A stretch of DNA of 64,000 nt. Source: Selaginella moellendorffii (lineage: Eukaryota > Streptophyta > Lycopodiopsida > Selaginellales > Selaginellaceae). Shown piece after piece: positions 10,233 through 20,462 of the stretch (position 1 is the first letter of the stretch; each line of letters starts with the position of its first letter). Made by a program: the position numbers and the translations under genes. A model generated the notes under the pieces. The model saw only the letters and a list, made by a program, of their open reading frames with translations. It had not been told where the DNA came from and did no database searches. Location: assembly GCF_000143415.4 (NCBI RefSeq), contig NW_003314354.1, positions 286,575 to 350,574 of the forward strand. Reading direction: 5' to 3'.

Positions 10233-10979
10233 ATGGTCTCTCGCGCTCACGCCGCCCCAACGCTTGGCCGCCAAGGGCATGTAGGCCATCACCGAGCTTC
10301 ACACCCGCGAGCTCCAGCACATCCACCACACCACCATGGACACCATCCTCGAGGAGGCCACGAGCCAGCGCCAGCTTTAGCTCCAGTTCTTCAAGGTGAC
10401 GCTCCAGTTCGAGCCCCAGCGCCAGCTGCTTTCGTTCACCCTGCTCGCGGCCACCCTGCTCATCTAGCTCCAGCGCCTAATGCTCGCCACCACGATCCAG
10501 CTCCAGCAGCAGCAGTGTACCATCATCATCACGGTGATGGAGCTCCTCTGGTTGTTCACCACCATCACCATGGTCACCACCATGGTCACCACCATGGAGG
10601 ACGCCACAACCACCACCACCACCACCACCACCACCACCATCGTCACGAGGGTCACGACGCAGCAGTGGGCACACCAACACCCGCAGCAGTAGTTACAGTG
10701 GTTCGGAGGACGCCGTGGTCGCTGCTCCAGCTTCTTCTCTGGGTTTTGGTTGCGATCTTGGTGCTGCTCGCATGCTTTTTGCTCGTGCGATGGATGCTCT
10801 CTCGAAGGAAACAGCGCAGTAATGCTATCTTTCAGGATCCCGGGTGGCAGATCGAAGTTGTGGTGGACGATTCTCTGACTGAGAAGAAACAGCTGCAAGC
10901 TCACACTCGTGGTTCGCACAGCAATGGCACTCTGGGATTCTCCTCAAAGTGTCCTGCCAACACTGGCAGTGACGCGTAA
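10233..10979 (+). CDS. Hypothetical His-rich protein with one membrane segment (doubtful)
   Basis: A 248-codon ATG frame. The first ~150 residues are Pro/Ala/His-rich and low in complexity, with runs of ten or more His made by a CAC repeat at about 10609-10638. One strong hydrophobic segment follows (LLQLLLWVLVAILVLLACFLLV, about residues 164-185), then a basic stretch (RRKQR) and a ~60-residue tail. Only the tail, from about 10789, is shared with arm B of the inverted repeat; the His-rich and membrane parts lie in the ~750-base segment unique to arm A. The tail meets a good splice donor (GACGC/GTAAGT) at about 10976, so the true product, if any, may continue into a further exon. It could equally be a chance frame through a CAC satellite fused to a relic. 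Confidence 0.3.
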   Translation: MVSRAHAAPTLGRQGHVGHHRASHPRAPAHPPHHHGHHPRGGHEPAPALAPVLQGDAPVRAPAPAAFVHPARGHPAHLAPAPNARHHDPAPAAAVYHHHHGDGAPLVVHHHHHGHHHGHHHGGRHNHHHHHHHHHHRHEGHDAAVGTPTPAAVVTVVRRTPWSLLQLLLWVLVAILVLLACFLLVRWMLSRRKQRSNAIFQDPGWQIEVVVDDSLTEKKQLQAHTRGSHSNGTLGFSSKCPANTGSDA

Positions 10980-11975
10980 GTCAGCACAGTGCATGCCTTG
11001 TCACATGGAAGATTGTGTACAAACAATCTTCAAGGAGATGAAGTTGCAGAGCAAGAAGACAGCAGGGTCTTGCTCACGGACGGTGAAGATCACATACAAG
11101 GGTCCACTGGTGGAAGTCACCAGACTTGGAAGTTATTGCACAGCTGGCTCGGAACATGGACTGGAAAATAGAGCAAGAACCTACCAAGTTTCGATTTGAC
11201 TGAGCTATCCTCTAGAGGTGACGGGGGAGCAGACGTTCGTGCACCTCCAAAGGCCAGAGAAGTTGAGACGAAAGGTTTGAGAAAAGGTAACGTACTGCTT
11301 TTGCTCTCTGTTCTTGCAGGTGCTCAAATCTCAACTTCGATGAGAAGAAGCAGAGCAGGGCATAGCGGCCAGATAAGTTTCTCCAGAGTCAAGAACATCA
11401 TAAGCCGGGAATCAAGCAAGTGCAAAATTGTGGCAGTATGGTCGAAGTCACTGCGGCTTGCAACACAGGTTGTTCGACAGGATGGGACGAAGAACAGGAG
11501 AGGTTGGTCTACCTTGCAAATTGTGAATACGAAGCCGATGCATTCATCACGTGGACATGTGGAAGCCATCAGAAGTGTTCTGGAGGACGAGGAAACACGA
11601 CGTTGGTTGCCTGGAACACGAACGTGCACGTCTTCTATCAGATGCAACGAGAAGCTGGCCTGCCTCCAAACGCTGAGACTTTGCATGGAGCAGCAAAACG
11701 TCGTTTCCTGGGATTTGCCGAGAACAACCTTTGCTCTTGAGTGCTACGAGCAAGCCGCAGCCAAACGCTCAGACTTTCATGGTGGCGCTCAAGGCACACG
11801 GCGACTTAGCAGAGAAGAGGCTCCACTCGCAGATCTGGGAGAGAAATCTGGAGGGAATCCACTCCTCAGCGTGCTCGCTCCATGAGAGAAAAGCTTTTCT
11901 TGGGAGGTCGGTACACTTTGCAAGGAAAGAGTGTCATGCAAGGTTGATGGAGCCGTCAATCAAAGATGGTACCTA
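10980..11975 (+). pseudogene. PPR-derived and unidentified coding relic in arm A
   Basis: Broken frames carry recognisable PPR pieces: VFYQMQREAGLPPNAET, QPNAQTFMVALKAHGDLAEK and HSQIWE. An upstream segment (CTNNLQGDEVAEQEDSR) is also present in arm B but not recognised. Stops and frame changes occur every 60-100 codons. In arm B the same PPR piece continues as LITFYRKCGDVAASQEVF, which confirms the family. Confidence 0.6.
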
Positions 11976-12000
11976 AAAAGACGCGAAAGGATCTTAGCTG

Positions 12001-13208
12001 GCAGAGATAAAAAAATATGAGACACAATACTTATCTCTTAATTCATTGAGTAATTTAATTGATCAATAGTTATAAACATAGTTTAGACTAATATTATAGT
12101 AGAATAAACAAAAATATACTAGAAAGTGTTTATAGGGAAGGTTATAAATTATAATTAAAAAGATCAATCTAAATGAACAACAGCTATTAGATATTAAAAT
12201 ATCCTAGAATCTCCAAGCATAGTTTAAGTATATTCAATACTGCCAAGCACACCAATTATGGATCTAAACTTCTTTGATTAAACCCCTATTAAAACTTGGG
12301 ACTTAAGTTTCTCTGAGATTTTGTTGTTGATTAGATGTTATGTTTTTCTTTCAACCATGCTCTGTAAAAATATACAAACTTTATAATTATAATTCAAGTT
12401 CTTTAAATCTTTTTTAATTTCATATTAGTAGACGAGAAACAACAAACATATGAACATTGGTCAAAGGAAGCAAAGACAACATACTCAAAGGCATTATAGT
12501 TAAAAGTAAAAAATAACCATCAAGCAGGAGCATCATTACAAATATATAATTCTCAAGTATGGAAGTGATATTATAAATGGGAAGCCTTACAACATCATAA
12601 TCAACTAATTCCCAAGTTGCAATTACACATAATTCTTTAAACATTAAAATTCTGAAATCTTTCATCCTTTGCATAGAATGGATCCAAATGTTAAAGTTTG
12701 GATTCATCATAACATCTGAACATGAGGTGAAAAAAAAAGATATTGGTATTGTATTTGAAACTAAAATAAACTTTATCTATAAATTACACTGAAAAAAATA
12801 TATGGCATTTCTTATAATTACACTCAAAGAGAGAGTTAATTCTTCAATAGAAGAAAAATGTGCAACCATCACGAAACTTAAATGTATCAACAACCTTGTC
12901 TAGATCAGCTGAAAGAAGGCACAAAGAAACTTGTCAAGCATCAGCAAGACAAAAGCACACAATTTACTTTGGACAACTCTCTATCACGAAATCCAAAAAG
13001 ATTTAAAGAACTTGAATCATAGTTACAAAGTTGTACATTTGTATAGGACAGAATGTAACATCTAATCTACTTGGAGAAGCTTGAGTCCCATTTTCAAGTT
13101 AAGTTTAAGTGACCAAACACCATATTTCCATATTTCCATTTGTGAAATATGATCCAGAACATGATTGTCTTTGATATTTTTATATTTTGACCATGGTGTG
13201 CCCTCTAA
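12001..13208. repeat. AT-rich spacer of the inverted repeat, with a nested inverted pair
   Basis: No gene is seen. About 12280-12420 and 12990-13115 are imperfect reverse complements of each other; both carry GATTAGATGTTA and ATTCAAGTTCTTTAAATCTTTTT in opposite orientation. This suggests the terminal repeats of an ~830-bp non-autonomous element. The interior, 12440-12850, belongs to a dispersed family with a second copy at 16190-16560. Confidence 0.6.
12440..12850 (+). repeat. Dispersed AT-rich repeat, copy 1
   Basis: Matches 16190-16560 in the same orientation. Shared blocks are GAAGCAAAG-CAACAT, ATCATTACAA-TATATAATTCTCAA, GGATCCAAATGTTAAA-TTTGGATTCAT and TTGGTATTGTATTTGAA. No protein similarity was noticed. 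Confidence 0.7.
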
Positions 13209-13496
13209 ATGCTTTATTTCGTTAAAGTGGGACTTATTCAGTAAAGTGGGACATTAATTAGCATGTGTCCACATGCCATTTCCTAGTACTTAATTAATAT
13301 TTATTAATATTTCTATCAGTTTTTTAATTTATTTTTTTATATTTCACAATATTATAACACAAAATCATATGAAAAGTTTTTAATTTATAAATTATAAAGT
13401 TAAAACTTCAATTTTTTATTGTTGTTATAAAAATGGCATGTGGCCACACACCATAAGTGGGATAATGAAAAGTCCCACTTTAACGAAATAAAGCAT
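13209..13496. mobile_element. 288-bp MITE with long terminal inverted repeats
   Basis: The two ends are perfect inverted repeats for 27 bases, starting ATGCTTTATTTCGTTAAAGT at 13209 and ending with its complement at 13496. Weaker pairing continues through CCACATGCCATTT on both sides. The flanks are identical: CTAA at 13205-13208 and CTAA at 13497-13500, a 4-bp target duplication. The interior is AT-rich and non-coding. I do not assign a superfamily with certainty. The element abuts the inner end of inverted-repeat arm B. Confidence 0.85.
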
Positions 13497-13509
13497 CTAA
13501 GATCCTTTT

Positions 13510-15200
13510 GCCTGTTTTCACATACCATCTTTGTTCGGGTTTCGTTCATGGCTCCGTCAATCTTGCATTACACTCTTTCTCCATTTTCCTCACAAAGTTT
13601 ACCAACAAGCTCCCGAAACGAGCAACACCTCTTAATACCCTCTCCACAATAAGATTGTATGTCCATTCCCATCCCTGAAAGAAAAAGATACTTACCATGT
13701 GTAAAGAGATAAGCTCCAGAGCCTCCACAGCTTTTCATGAAACTGCCAAGCTTCAGTTTCGCCTTCATAAGGAGGTACTTGGTTTACGTGATGCTTTGGT
13801 CGAGTTAGTTAGAAGTCCCTAACTTCAAGCTATTTTAGCTATAAGATGAAACAAAAAAGCGATGAACTAAAAACTATAGTACTTACGAACATCATGCTCT
13901 CCAGGTACTTCAAATGAGTAGTGCAAGAGGAAGTGCCGGAGTAATACTGAACTTGGGGCGGAAAACTTCTTGAGAGGCAGCCACGTCTCCACACTTCCTA
14001 TAGAATGTGATGAGTGAGAACGCAAGTAGTGGATTCCGTCCAGATTTCTCTTCCAGATCTACGAGTGGAGCCTCTTCGCCTAAGTCGCCCCGTCCCTTGA
14101 GCGCCACCATGAAAGTCTGAGCGTTTGGCTGCCCGACTTGCTCATAGCGCTCGAGAGCAAAGGTTGTTTCTCGGTGTATCCCAGGAAACGACGTTTTGCT
14201 GCTCCATGCAAAGTCTCAGCGTTTGGAGGTAGGCCAGCTTCTCGTTGCATCCGATAGAAGAAGTGCATGTCCCATGATGATCGTGTTCCAGGCATGTTTC
14301 TTCGTCCTCCCGAACACTTCTGACGCTTCCACATGTCCACGAGGCTGCTTGCGACAAATGCATCGGCTTCGTATTCACAATTTGTGAGGCGAGAGTGTTG
14401 CTTTCCAGGTAGACCAACCTATCCTGTTCTTCGTCCCATCTTGTCGAACAACCTGTGTTGCAAGCCGCAGTGTAGACTTCGACCATACTGCCACAATTTT
14501 GCACTTGCTTGATTCCCGGCTTATGATGTTCTTGACTCTGGAGAAACTTATCTGGCCGCTATGCCCTGCTCTGCTTCTTCTCATCGAAGTTGAGATTTGA
14601 GCACCTGCAAGAACAGAGAGCAAAAGTAGTACGTTACATTTTCTCAAACCTTTCGTCTCGAGCAACCTCTCTGGCCTTTGGAGGTGCACCAACGTCTGCT
14701 CCCTTGTCACCTCTAGAGGATAGCTCGTAAATCCTTCATCAAATCGAAACTTGGTAGGTTCTTGCTCTGCCTTCCAATCCATGTTCCGAGCCAGTTGTGT
14801 CATAACTTCCAAGTCTGGCGACTTCCACCAGTCAACCCTTGTATGTGATCTCTGGGTGAGATCACCGTCAGTGAGCAAGAGCCTACTGTCTTCTTGCTCT
14901 GCAACCTCATCTCCTTGAAGATTGTTTGTACACAATCTTCCCTGTGACAACACATGCACTGTGCTGACTTACGTGTCACTGCCAGTGTTGGCAGGACACT
15001 TTGTGGAGAATTCCAGTTTGACATTGCTGTGGGAACCACGAGTGTGAGCATCCAGCTGTTTCTTCTCAGTTGGAGAATCGTCCACCACAACTTCCAGATG
15101 ATCCGTCACTTCGATCTGCCACCCGGGCTCCTGAAAGATCGCATTCCTCCGCTGCTTCCTTTGAGATAACATGCATCGCTCAATCATGAAATGCTCTCCA
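13510..15200 (-). pseudogene. PPR-derived and unidentified coding relic in arm B
   Basis: Minus-strand frames parallel those of arm A. The outer part encodes PGWQIEV, SHSNVKLEFSTKCPANTGS then a splice-donor-like GTAAGT, followed by CTNNLQGDEVAEQEDSR and EQEPTKFRFDE. The inner part is PPR-like (QREAGLPPNAET, FMVALKGRGDLGEE as MVALKGRGDLGEE, LITFYRKCGDVAASQEVF). Several frame changes and stops separate these pieces, so no intact protein is expected. The outer part is not recognised. Confidence 0.6.
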
Positions 15201-15361
15201 CAGTATAGATATGATATTTCAAAAAGAGAAATGGATATCTTTCCAATCCTAATGTCCTACTTGCAGTGACACGCCACTTTGCATACTTTGAATAACGAAA
15301 CTCTTTTTTTCTCGTTTTTCAGCTTAGAACTCATTGAATGGGATCATGGAGACACCAGCCA

Positions 15362-15739
15362 TCAGCGTGCACAAACTACTTCGTCTACAGAAAACTGGGG
15401 AAAAGAAACACGAGATAAATATCTATCCATTGTTGTTTTGATAGCCAACCGAAAGCATGAGACTGATAGATGCAAAAATGCAAGTTGGATTATCTTTGTC
15501 ATGTAGATGGCATCCTTGTTGTCTTCACGCTCCTGCCTACCAGTATTCTTTTTCTCGGCCGGTGGAGGTCTCTTATTATGGTTGCCTCTATTGCAGACAC
15601 AACATATCAAAGTAGTTTCCATAATGTCAGAGGCAAAAGCAAAAGAATTAACCCATCTGGGTACTGGAATAAAAGCCAGTTTGTCACAGACGGTAGAGCA
15701 GCAATCCAGTGACCCAACAGTGGAGGGAATTAGCACCAT
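15362..15739 (-). CDS. Unrecognised 125-aa frame unique to arm B
   Basis: An open frame from ATG at 15739 to a stop at 15362, with a Cys-containing stretch (LICCVCNRGNHNK) and no recognised domain. Arm A lacks most of this segment, so it is either an insertion in arm B or a deletion from arm A. It could be chance coding. Confidence 0.25.
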   Translation of the reverse strand: MVLIPSTVGSLDCCSTVCDKLAFIPVPRWVNSFAFASDIMETTLICCVCNRGNHNKRPPPAEKKNTGRQEREDNKDAIYMTKIIQLAFLHLSVSCFRLAIKTTMDRYLSRVSFPQFSVDEVVCAR

Positions 15740-15830
15740 CCGGTTTTCGTGGATCCTTAGCTCCTCAAGAGGTCAACCATAGTCAACACCAGTAAAATCG
15801 GTCAAAACTCTTGGAATGATTGAAAATAGT

Positions 15831-15903
15831 TGGAGATGCCAGGTATCGATCCTGGTGCCTCTTGCATGCTAAGCAAGCGCTCTACCATCTGAGCTACATC
15901 CCC
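15831..15903 (-). tRNA. tRNA-Ala (AGC)
   Basis: A 73-base cloverleaf on the minus strand. The acceptor strands GGGGATG and CATCTCC pair fully with the alanine identity pair G3-U70, and the discriminator is A. The D-arm is AGCTCAGATGGTAGAGC, the anticodon loop carries AGC (CTTAGCATG), and the T-stem CCAGG pairs with CCTGG around an ATCGATA loop. The anticodon stem GCTTGC pairs with GCAAG. No intron. Confidence 0.95.
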
Positions 15904-16189
15904 TTAGCATAGAAACAAAAATGCAAGGCTTTTCTCTTCACCAATCTAGTACTCATCCTTGGAGATTCTGGTGTCTTTTGTCACATTTCAAAAGTTTTTT
16001 GATTGATTCTAGAGCTCTCAGTTATGCTGTGTAGTGTTAGTTATCCGGTTAGTTGGGTAAAATTGATGTATTTGGAGTCTTAAACTTTAGTTGAAACAAG
16101 CTTTAAATTTGAAAAGGACACTTTACAATAATAAAAACAAAATAAACATTAGCACTTTTTCAAGAAATTCTAAAAATGAGAAAAAATAA

Positions 16190-16560
16190 ATATGTAAAAA
16201 TTACAAATGCATAATCAAATGAAGCAAAGGCAACATTATAGTTAAAGGCAAAAGTTAAAAGTCTTAACATTATACCATCATTACAAGTATATAATTCTCA
16301 ATTATGGAATTGATACTATAAATAAGAAAATTTACAACATCACAATAAACTAATGCCCATACATATACTACTTTTGGTGAGTCTTTAATCCTTTACAAAC
16401 ATATGCATTTTATATATTTTATGGTTTTCGGGATGGATCCAAATGTTAAAATTTGGATTCATTGCAATATCTTGATATGAAGGGTTTATGACATTGGAAA
16501 TTGGTATTGTATTTGAATTTGATATATATTTATAAATAAACTTTTACTTATAAATAACAA
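16190..16560 (+). repeat. Dispersed AT-rich repeat, copy 2
   Basis: Same-orientation copy of 12440-12850, starting at GAAGCAAAGGCAACATTATAG and running through GGATCCAAATGTTAAAATTT. The surrounding stretch 15960-17380 is otherwise AT-rich with no convincing gene. Confidence 0.7.
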
Positions 16561-17385
16561 AGAACATTCTTTAAAGTTACACTCAAATGGATTTTATAAT
16601 AATAATTTTATATTTAGTAATACTAAATATAGTGAATTTATTCTTTAAATTACGGAAATATTGCCACTCAGATCTAAATATTATTTAAATTTCAATTTTT
16701 TAAAAAATACCTGTTTAATAAAAATATTGCCACGAAAAAATTAAGAAAATATCCTTTCGTGTACCAGAATATTTTAAAAATATTCTTAGTGACTCCTTTT
16801 GTCTGTATAGGACTACATTAAGTTGTACATTCTTGAGGTCAGTAGGAAGGCATTGATTTGCTTGTTACAACTTACAAGTTCCAAAGGCATTAGTTTGGTT
16901 TTGGTACAAGATCCAGGCAGGACAACATGCTTGGAATACGAGGAATGGACCTTGAAACAAAATCCATCACCTAGTAAGCTTTTAATAATTAGTTTCTTTG
17001 AATTGATCAAGCATGCCTAATATCTCTATTTGTTTGTTCAGAAAAGAAAATGCACTTACATTTTGAAAGAATGTGAAGGTGATGTTTCCAATTTTGTAAG
17101 AATAAAAAGTTACTCATTTTAAAAGACTTTTAGCTATACAAATATGTAGCTAAATATGTTTACTAGCAAACCAAAATACCAAATAATATTAGTGTTTAGG
17201 CAATTTGATTGGTACAGAAGACCATTTTATATTGTGTTGGTTTTACCAATTGCTTTACTCATCCTCTTGCATAACACTGCAAAGCAAAACACTATCTCTT
17301 TTCCTCCTCCTCTTGTGAATACTATTACTATATTATGTATTATTATTATTATAAGCATTAGTAACATTCTTCATGGTTGCTGCAG

Positions 17386-17538
17386 ATGCAGCTGCTTGGC
17401 TATAGAAACTTGCTGGAGATGGTGGTCTTTCCAAAGCTCATCTCTCAAAAGGCTCTTGAAATGCAACAAAAGCTGCCAGAATCTCCAAGGATGAGTATTA
17501 GCAAATCTTCAGGTGGTGGTGATGGATCATCAAAATGA
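17386..17538 (+). other. Possible terminal exon of an unidentified gene
   Basis: A 50-codon frame begins right after a good acceptor (TGGTTGCTGCAG) and ends in TGA. It reads MQLLGYRNLLEMVVFPKLIS, then a linker with LPESPRMSISKSSGGGDGSSK. Fragments of the same tail occur near 15925-15945 (complement strand) and 22965-22998, so the piece has been copied around. I do not recognise the family. The upstream exons were not found. Confidence 0.3.
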
Positions 17539-17539
17539 T

Positions 17540-18900
17540 GCTTACTAATAAACGGTATTAGTTTTCATGTGTGGTTGCTTTGCTATAGTGATGTTAGCAG
17601 ATGAAAAGCCTCACTCAATGCCCGCTCGCTCGTAAACACTGTAACCAAGTGTAGCCACGGTAGATTCGCCTAACGATGGCAAGGCCATGTCCTGATCGGA
17701 AAGACACTTGTGACGAGAACGCAGTAGCTTTTCTACTTAATTCGATTTGTTCCTACTGCCTCTGATGGTCGAAGTGACGTTAGTTAGGATCACGCTTCTG
17801 ACAAAAGTCTATTTCTTTTTCTCTTCTCTCGCTGTTTGGCGTATCACAGCGATTTAATCCTGCTTCGATCGTGGACGTCACCATGACATTTGAGCTTGAT
17901 CTTACAGAAGGCATGATCCTCGTCATTCCTCCTCACTGAACTTGTCGTAGCCGACGCAGTAAACAACGTTCCACCACAAGCACGTCTTGAGATCATTGAG
18001 CAGAGCAGATCTGATGTCTTGCTCTTGATTCCCGAGGCTTTCGGTAGCTACGTTGATCTGGATGAGACTTCTCTGGGAATCTCTGGGAAGTCTTTGGAAG
18101 CCTCTGGCACTGCGTTGTGGAAACGCTTTTCCTGCTGCCTTGACTTTGGAGCCGCTTCGCTGGAGCTCTTCGTCGCCTCGCCATCCTCAGTCGCTGATGT
18201 CGGAGGCTTCAGCCTTGATCTGGTCCGCGTTTTTTGCTCGTGACGTATTCCTTCGTCTCCACAAGCTCGCAAATTCTTCCCAGGACCAGGAAATAAGCAT
18301 CGTCTGCATAGTCGAAACAATGTAGAGCATCAAGAGGATGGAAATCACGGCCGTCTTGGCCGTCTGTGTAGCTGCTAGTGGCGAGTAGAGATCGTACGCT
18401 GCTTACTTTGTGATGTCCGTTACCTGGGACGCGAACTTCTCTCCTTGATCCTGGGAAGTCAAGCTCTCGAGAACTTTGATATCCAGCGCCCTCGAGAACT
18501 TCTCCAGGTGTGAGTTCAGCTCACTCACGTTTGGATCGTGAGCACCGGTTCGCCTTCTCATACTCTAGTGTCCACTTCCGCTTTATCCTCGCGCCAGCAC
18601 CTCGTACAGTGAGAAGAACTAAAGAAAAGAACAAGAGAAACTTACATTGCATTCAAGTATGACTCTTCCACCAGAGAGAGCTCCAATCGCGTCCTTCAAG
18701 CCTCATTAATGTGTAGAACCAACTTCTCGCTTCTCTTTGGTTCGTCCATTGGCAACGAGTAGCCGGAAAAAAAATTAAAAAATCCCCGCGTTCCTGGGAG
18801 CCATTTAAATAAGCTTTGGTCACTAACGAAGTTCGTAAAGCTTACTCTATCAGGCGTGTCTCAGTCCCAAGAAGAGCTTCCTGTCGTGAGGTAAAAGACG
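17540..18900 (-). other. Degenerate coding-like region, unrecognised
   Basis: On the minus strand the frame alternates between protein-like stretches (LDIKVLESLTSQDQGEKFAS, AATQTAKTAVISILLMLYIV, LLNDLKTCLWWNVVYCVGYD) and stops. This suggests a decayed gene of roughly 250 codons with a hydrophobic segment. No family is recognised. The TTTGAGCTTGATCTTACAGAAGGC-like stretch at about 17890 has a weaker echo at about 23150. Confidence 0.3.
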
Positions 18901-18984
18901 AAGAAACCATGGTCGTCGTGGCTCAAGCTAAAAGCCTGAAAGAAGAAAGTGACCAGGAATACTCCACTCAATCGTACCGCTTCG

Positions 18985-18992
18985 TATAAATA
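18985..18992 (+). promoter_or_regulatory. TATA box (TATAAATA)
   Basis: TATAAATA in a GC-richer setting, about 30 bases ahead of a plausible transcription start near 19015. It could serve the plus-strand gene that ends at 20425. Confidence 0.45.
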
Positions 18993-19702
18993 CTGCTGGT
19001 CGGTAAAAGAAATCAGCTGAGCAGTCCGCCACCTATCTCGGCTTTGCTGCTCGATTCGTTCTCGTCGAGCTTCCGGAATCCGGACAGTGTCTCCCCGGCA
19101 GCACCGACCTATTCTTGCGTAGGGGACGTCCTGGAAAAAACCGTGAAATCAAGTGCCACAAGAACGCAAAGATCCCAAAGGGAGAGCTGGAGAAGCTCTC
19201 GCCACGGTCTGGGCTAAAGACTAGAAAAGGAAAACTGTTACCGGAGAGAGCGATCCATCGCCGGAGGCTTTTCTGGATTGGAAGATGTCGGCGATCAGTC
19301 ACTGGAGGAGTACAAGAGCGTATATTTCACCTGCATTGCCTCGATCGAGCGCGATTCAAAAGAAAGCCGAGACCTTTCCTCCGCGGCAGGGTAGCCGCGC
19401 TCCCGGCGATCAAGAAAACGCGCTCCCTTGCAGAATCCCTAAAAAGAAAGAAAAAACACGAACGAGAGAGAGAGAGAGCGAGCGAGAATGAGAGTGAGCT
19501 TCGTTTCTCTCTTGCTTGTGCTAACTTATCAATACAAGGAATTATCAAAAGGGGGAAACTGTGCAGCAATATTGGGCTGTTCTACGACGGGCAGCCTGCT
19601 TCTGGGATTTCGATTGCCCGGATTTTCGTGGAGAGCATCGTCCCCAGCTCCGTCTTTGACCAGGCTCTTTCTGTCTCGCAGCCTCCGACGTGGGCTTACT
19701 GG

Positions 19703-20425
19703 ATGGGAATCGCATCGACCATCGTCTCGTTTCTCGCAAGCTTGCCGGTCGTCTTGGTTGCTTTCGATGTGAATTTCCAGCCCGCAGTCCAAGCTGAGGA
19801 GGTCGAAAATCCAGTGCCAGTCGGATCGGTGGCAGTGCTAGCCACGAGCACGCTCGGATTTTTCCATTTCCTTGCGACCAGCGAGAAGTGGATGTTTACC
19901 AAATCTTCGTGGTCACAGTTCGCGCGATGGGTCTCGACTTTCACGGCTGCCCTCTACGGGATCTCTGCGTCACAGCTTCTGATCACGAGCTCCATAGCCA
20001 AGGTGATTAAAGTTGGTGCATCTCTCTTTCTTTACGGCATAGCGGCAGTGGCTTCCCCGATTTTCGCACAAGAGTTTGCCCGGGATGTGCACGGAGCTTT
20101 CACAGCGTTGGTCTACACTTACGGACTGTTCTGGGGCGTTCCTTTTGCGCTGAGAGGACTGCTTTCGTTTCACCACTGCTTCGGGACCATGCTATCCCGA
20201 GCTTTCGAGGTACGTTCGTTCGTGAAGCCCACAGCACAGCTTGGCTTTACCACAGAGTGGCGATTCATCACGAGCAGTGCGTTAAGCACCTTGTCATCGC
20301 TTATGTGGGTGTTCTATAGCTCGTTTGAGGAACATCACCATGGACACTTCGTTATCTCTATCATTGCTACTGTCTGTGGAGCGCTGCTTGGTGTGTGGCA
20401 GTTTCTACATAAGAGTTGGAAGTAA
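19703..20425 (+). CDS. Uncharacterised multi-pass membrane protein, 5' end uncertain
   Basis: From the first in-frame ATG (19703) the protein is 240 aa with several hydrophobic segments: residues ~4-22 (ASTIVSFLASLPVVLVAF), ~46-60, ~90-105, ~112-128, ~150-170 and ~215-232. It ends in a basic HKSWK tail. The frame is open upstream to 19115 without an ATG. The 60 codons before 19703 (IARIFVESIVPSSVFDQALS, then QPPTWAYW) look coding, so a spliced 5' exon is likely; ATG at 19285 is a candidate start and TTTCTGTCTCGCAG at ~19680 a candidate acceptor. The segment before about 19560 is Lys/Arg/Glu-rich and probably untranslated. I recognise no named family. A loose likeness in layout to the membrane proteins at 43187 and 63207 is possible but unproven. 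Confidence 0.65.
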   Translation: MGIASTIVSFLASLPVVLVAFDVNFQPAVQAEEVENPVPVGSVAVLATSTLGFFHFLATSEKWMFTKSSWSQFARWVSTFTAALYGISASQLLITSSIAKVIKVGASLFLYGIAAVASPIFAQEFARDVHGAFTALVYTYGLFWGVPFALRGLLSFHHCFGTMLSRAFEVRSFVKPTAQLGFTTEWRFITSSALSTLSSLMWVFYSSFEEHHHGHFVISIIATVCGALLGVWQFLHKSWK

Positions 20426-20462
20426 AATATCGATTAATGGCATAACTATAACAAATACAAAT

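Larger units (their letters stand above)
9670..12000 (+). repeat. Left arm (A) of a large imperfect inverted repeat
   Basis: This arm matches the reverse complement of 13497-15960 along most of its length. Shared landmarks are GGTGAAGAGAAAAG just before the tRNA-Ala region, the tRNA-Ala itself, ATAGATATTTATCT (9899 and 15414 areas), CCGGGTGGCAGATCGAAGT (10840 and 15115), CGTAAGTCAGCACAGTGCATG and AAAGGATCTTAG at the inner end. The arms differ by many substitutions and two large indels. Arm A has about 750 extra bases at 10040-10789; arm B has about 400 extra at 15360-15780. Confidence 0.85.
13497..15960 (-). repeat. Right arm (B) of the large imperfect inverted repeat
   Basis: Reverse-complement partner of 9670-12000. 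Its inner end carries GATCTTAG directly against the MITE target duplication, matching AAAGGATCTTAG at about 11985-11996 in arm A, so the MITE inserted at or near the old junction. This arm keeps the intact tRNA-Ala. Confidence 0.85.

Noticed and set aside
15831-15903. T-loop of tRNA-Ala starting ATCGATA instead of TTC
   Set aside because: A at position 54 is normal for plant cytosolic tRNA-Ala, so it is not an anomaly.
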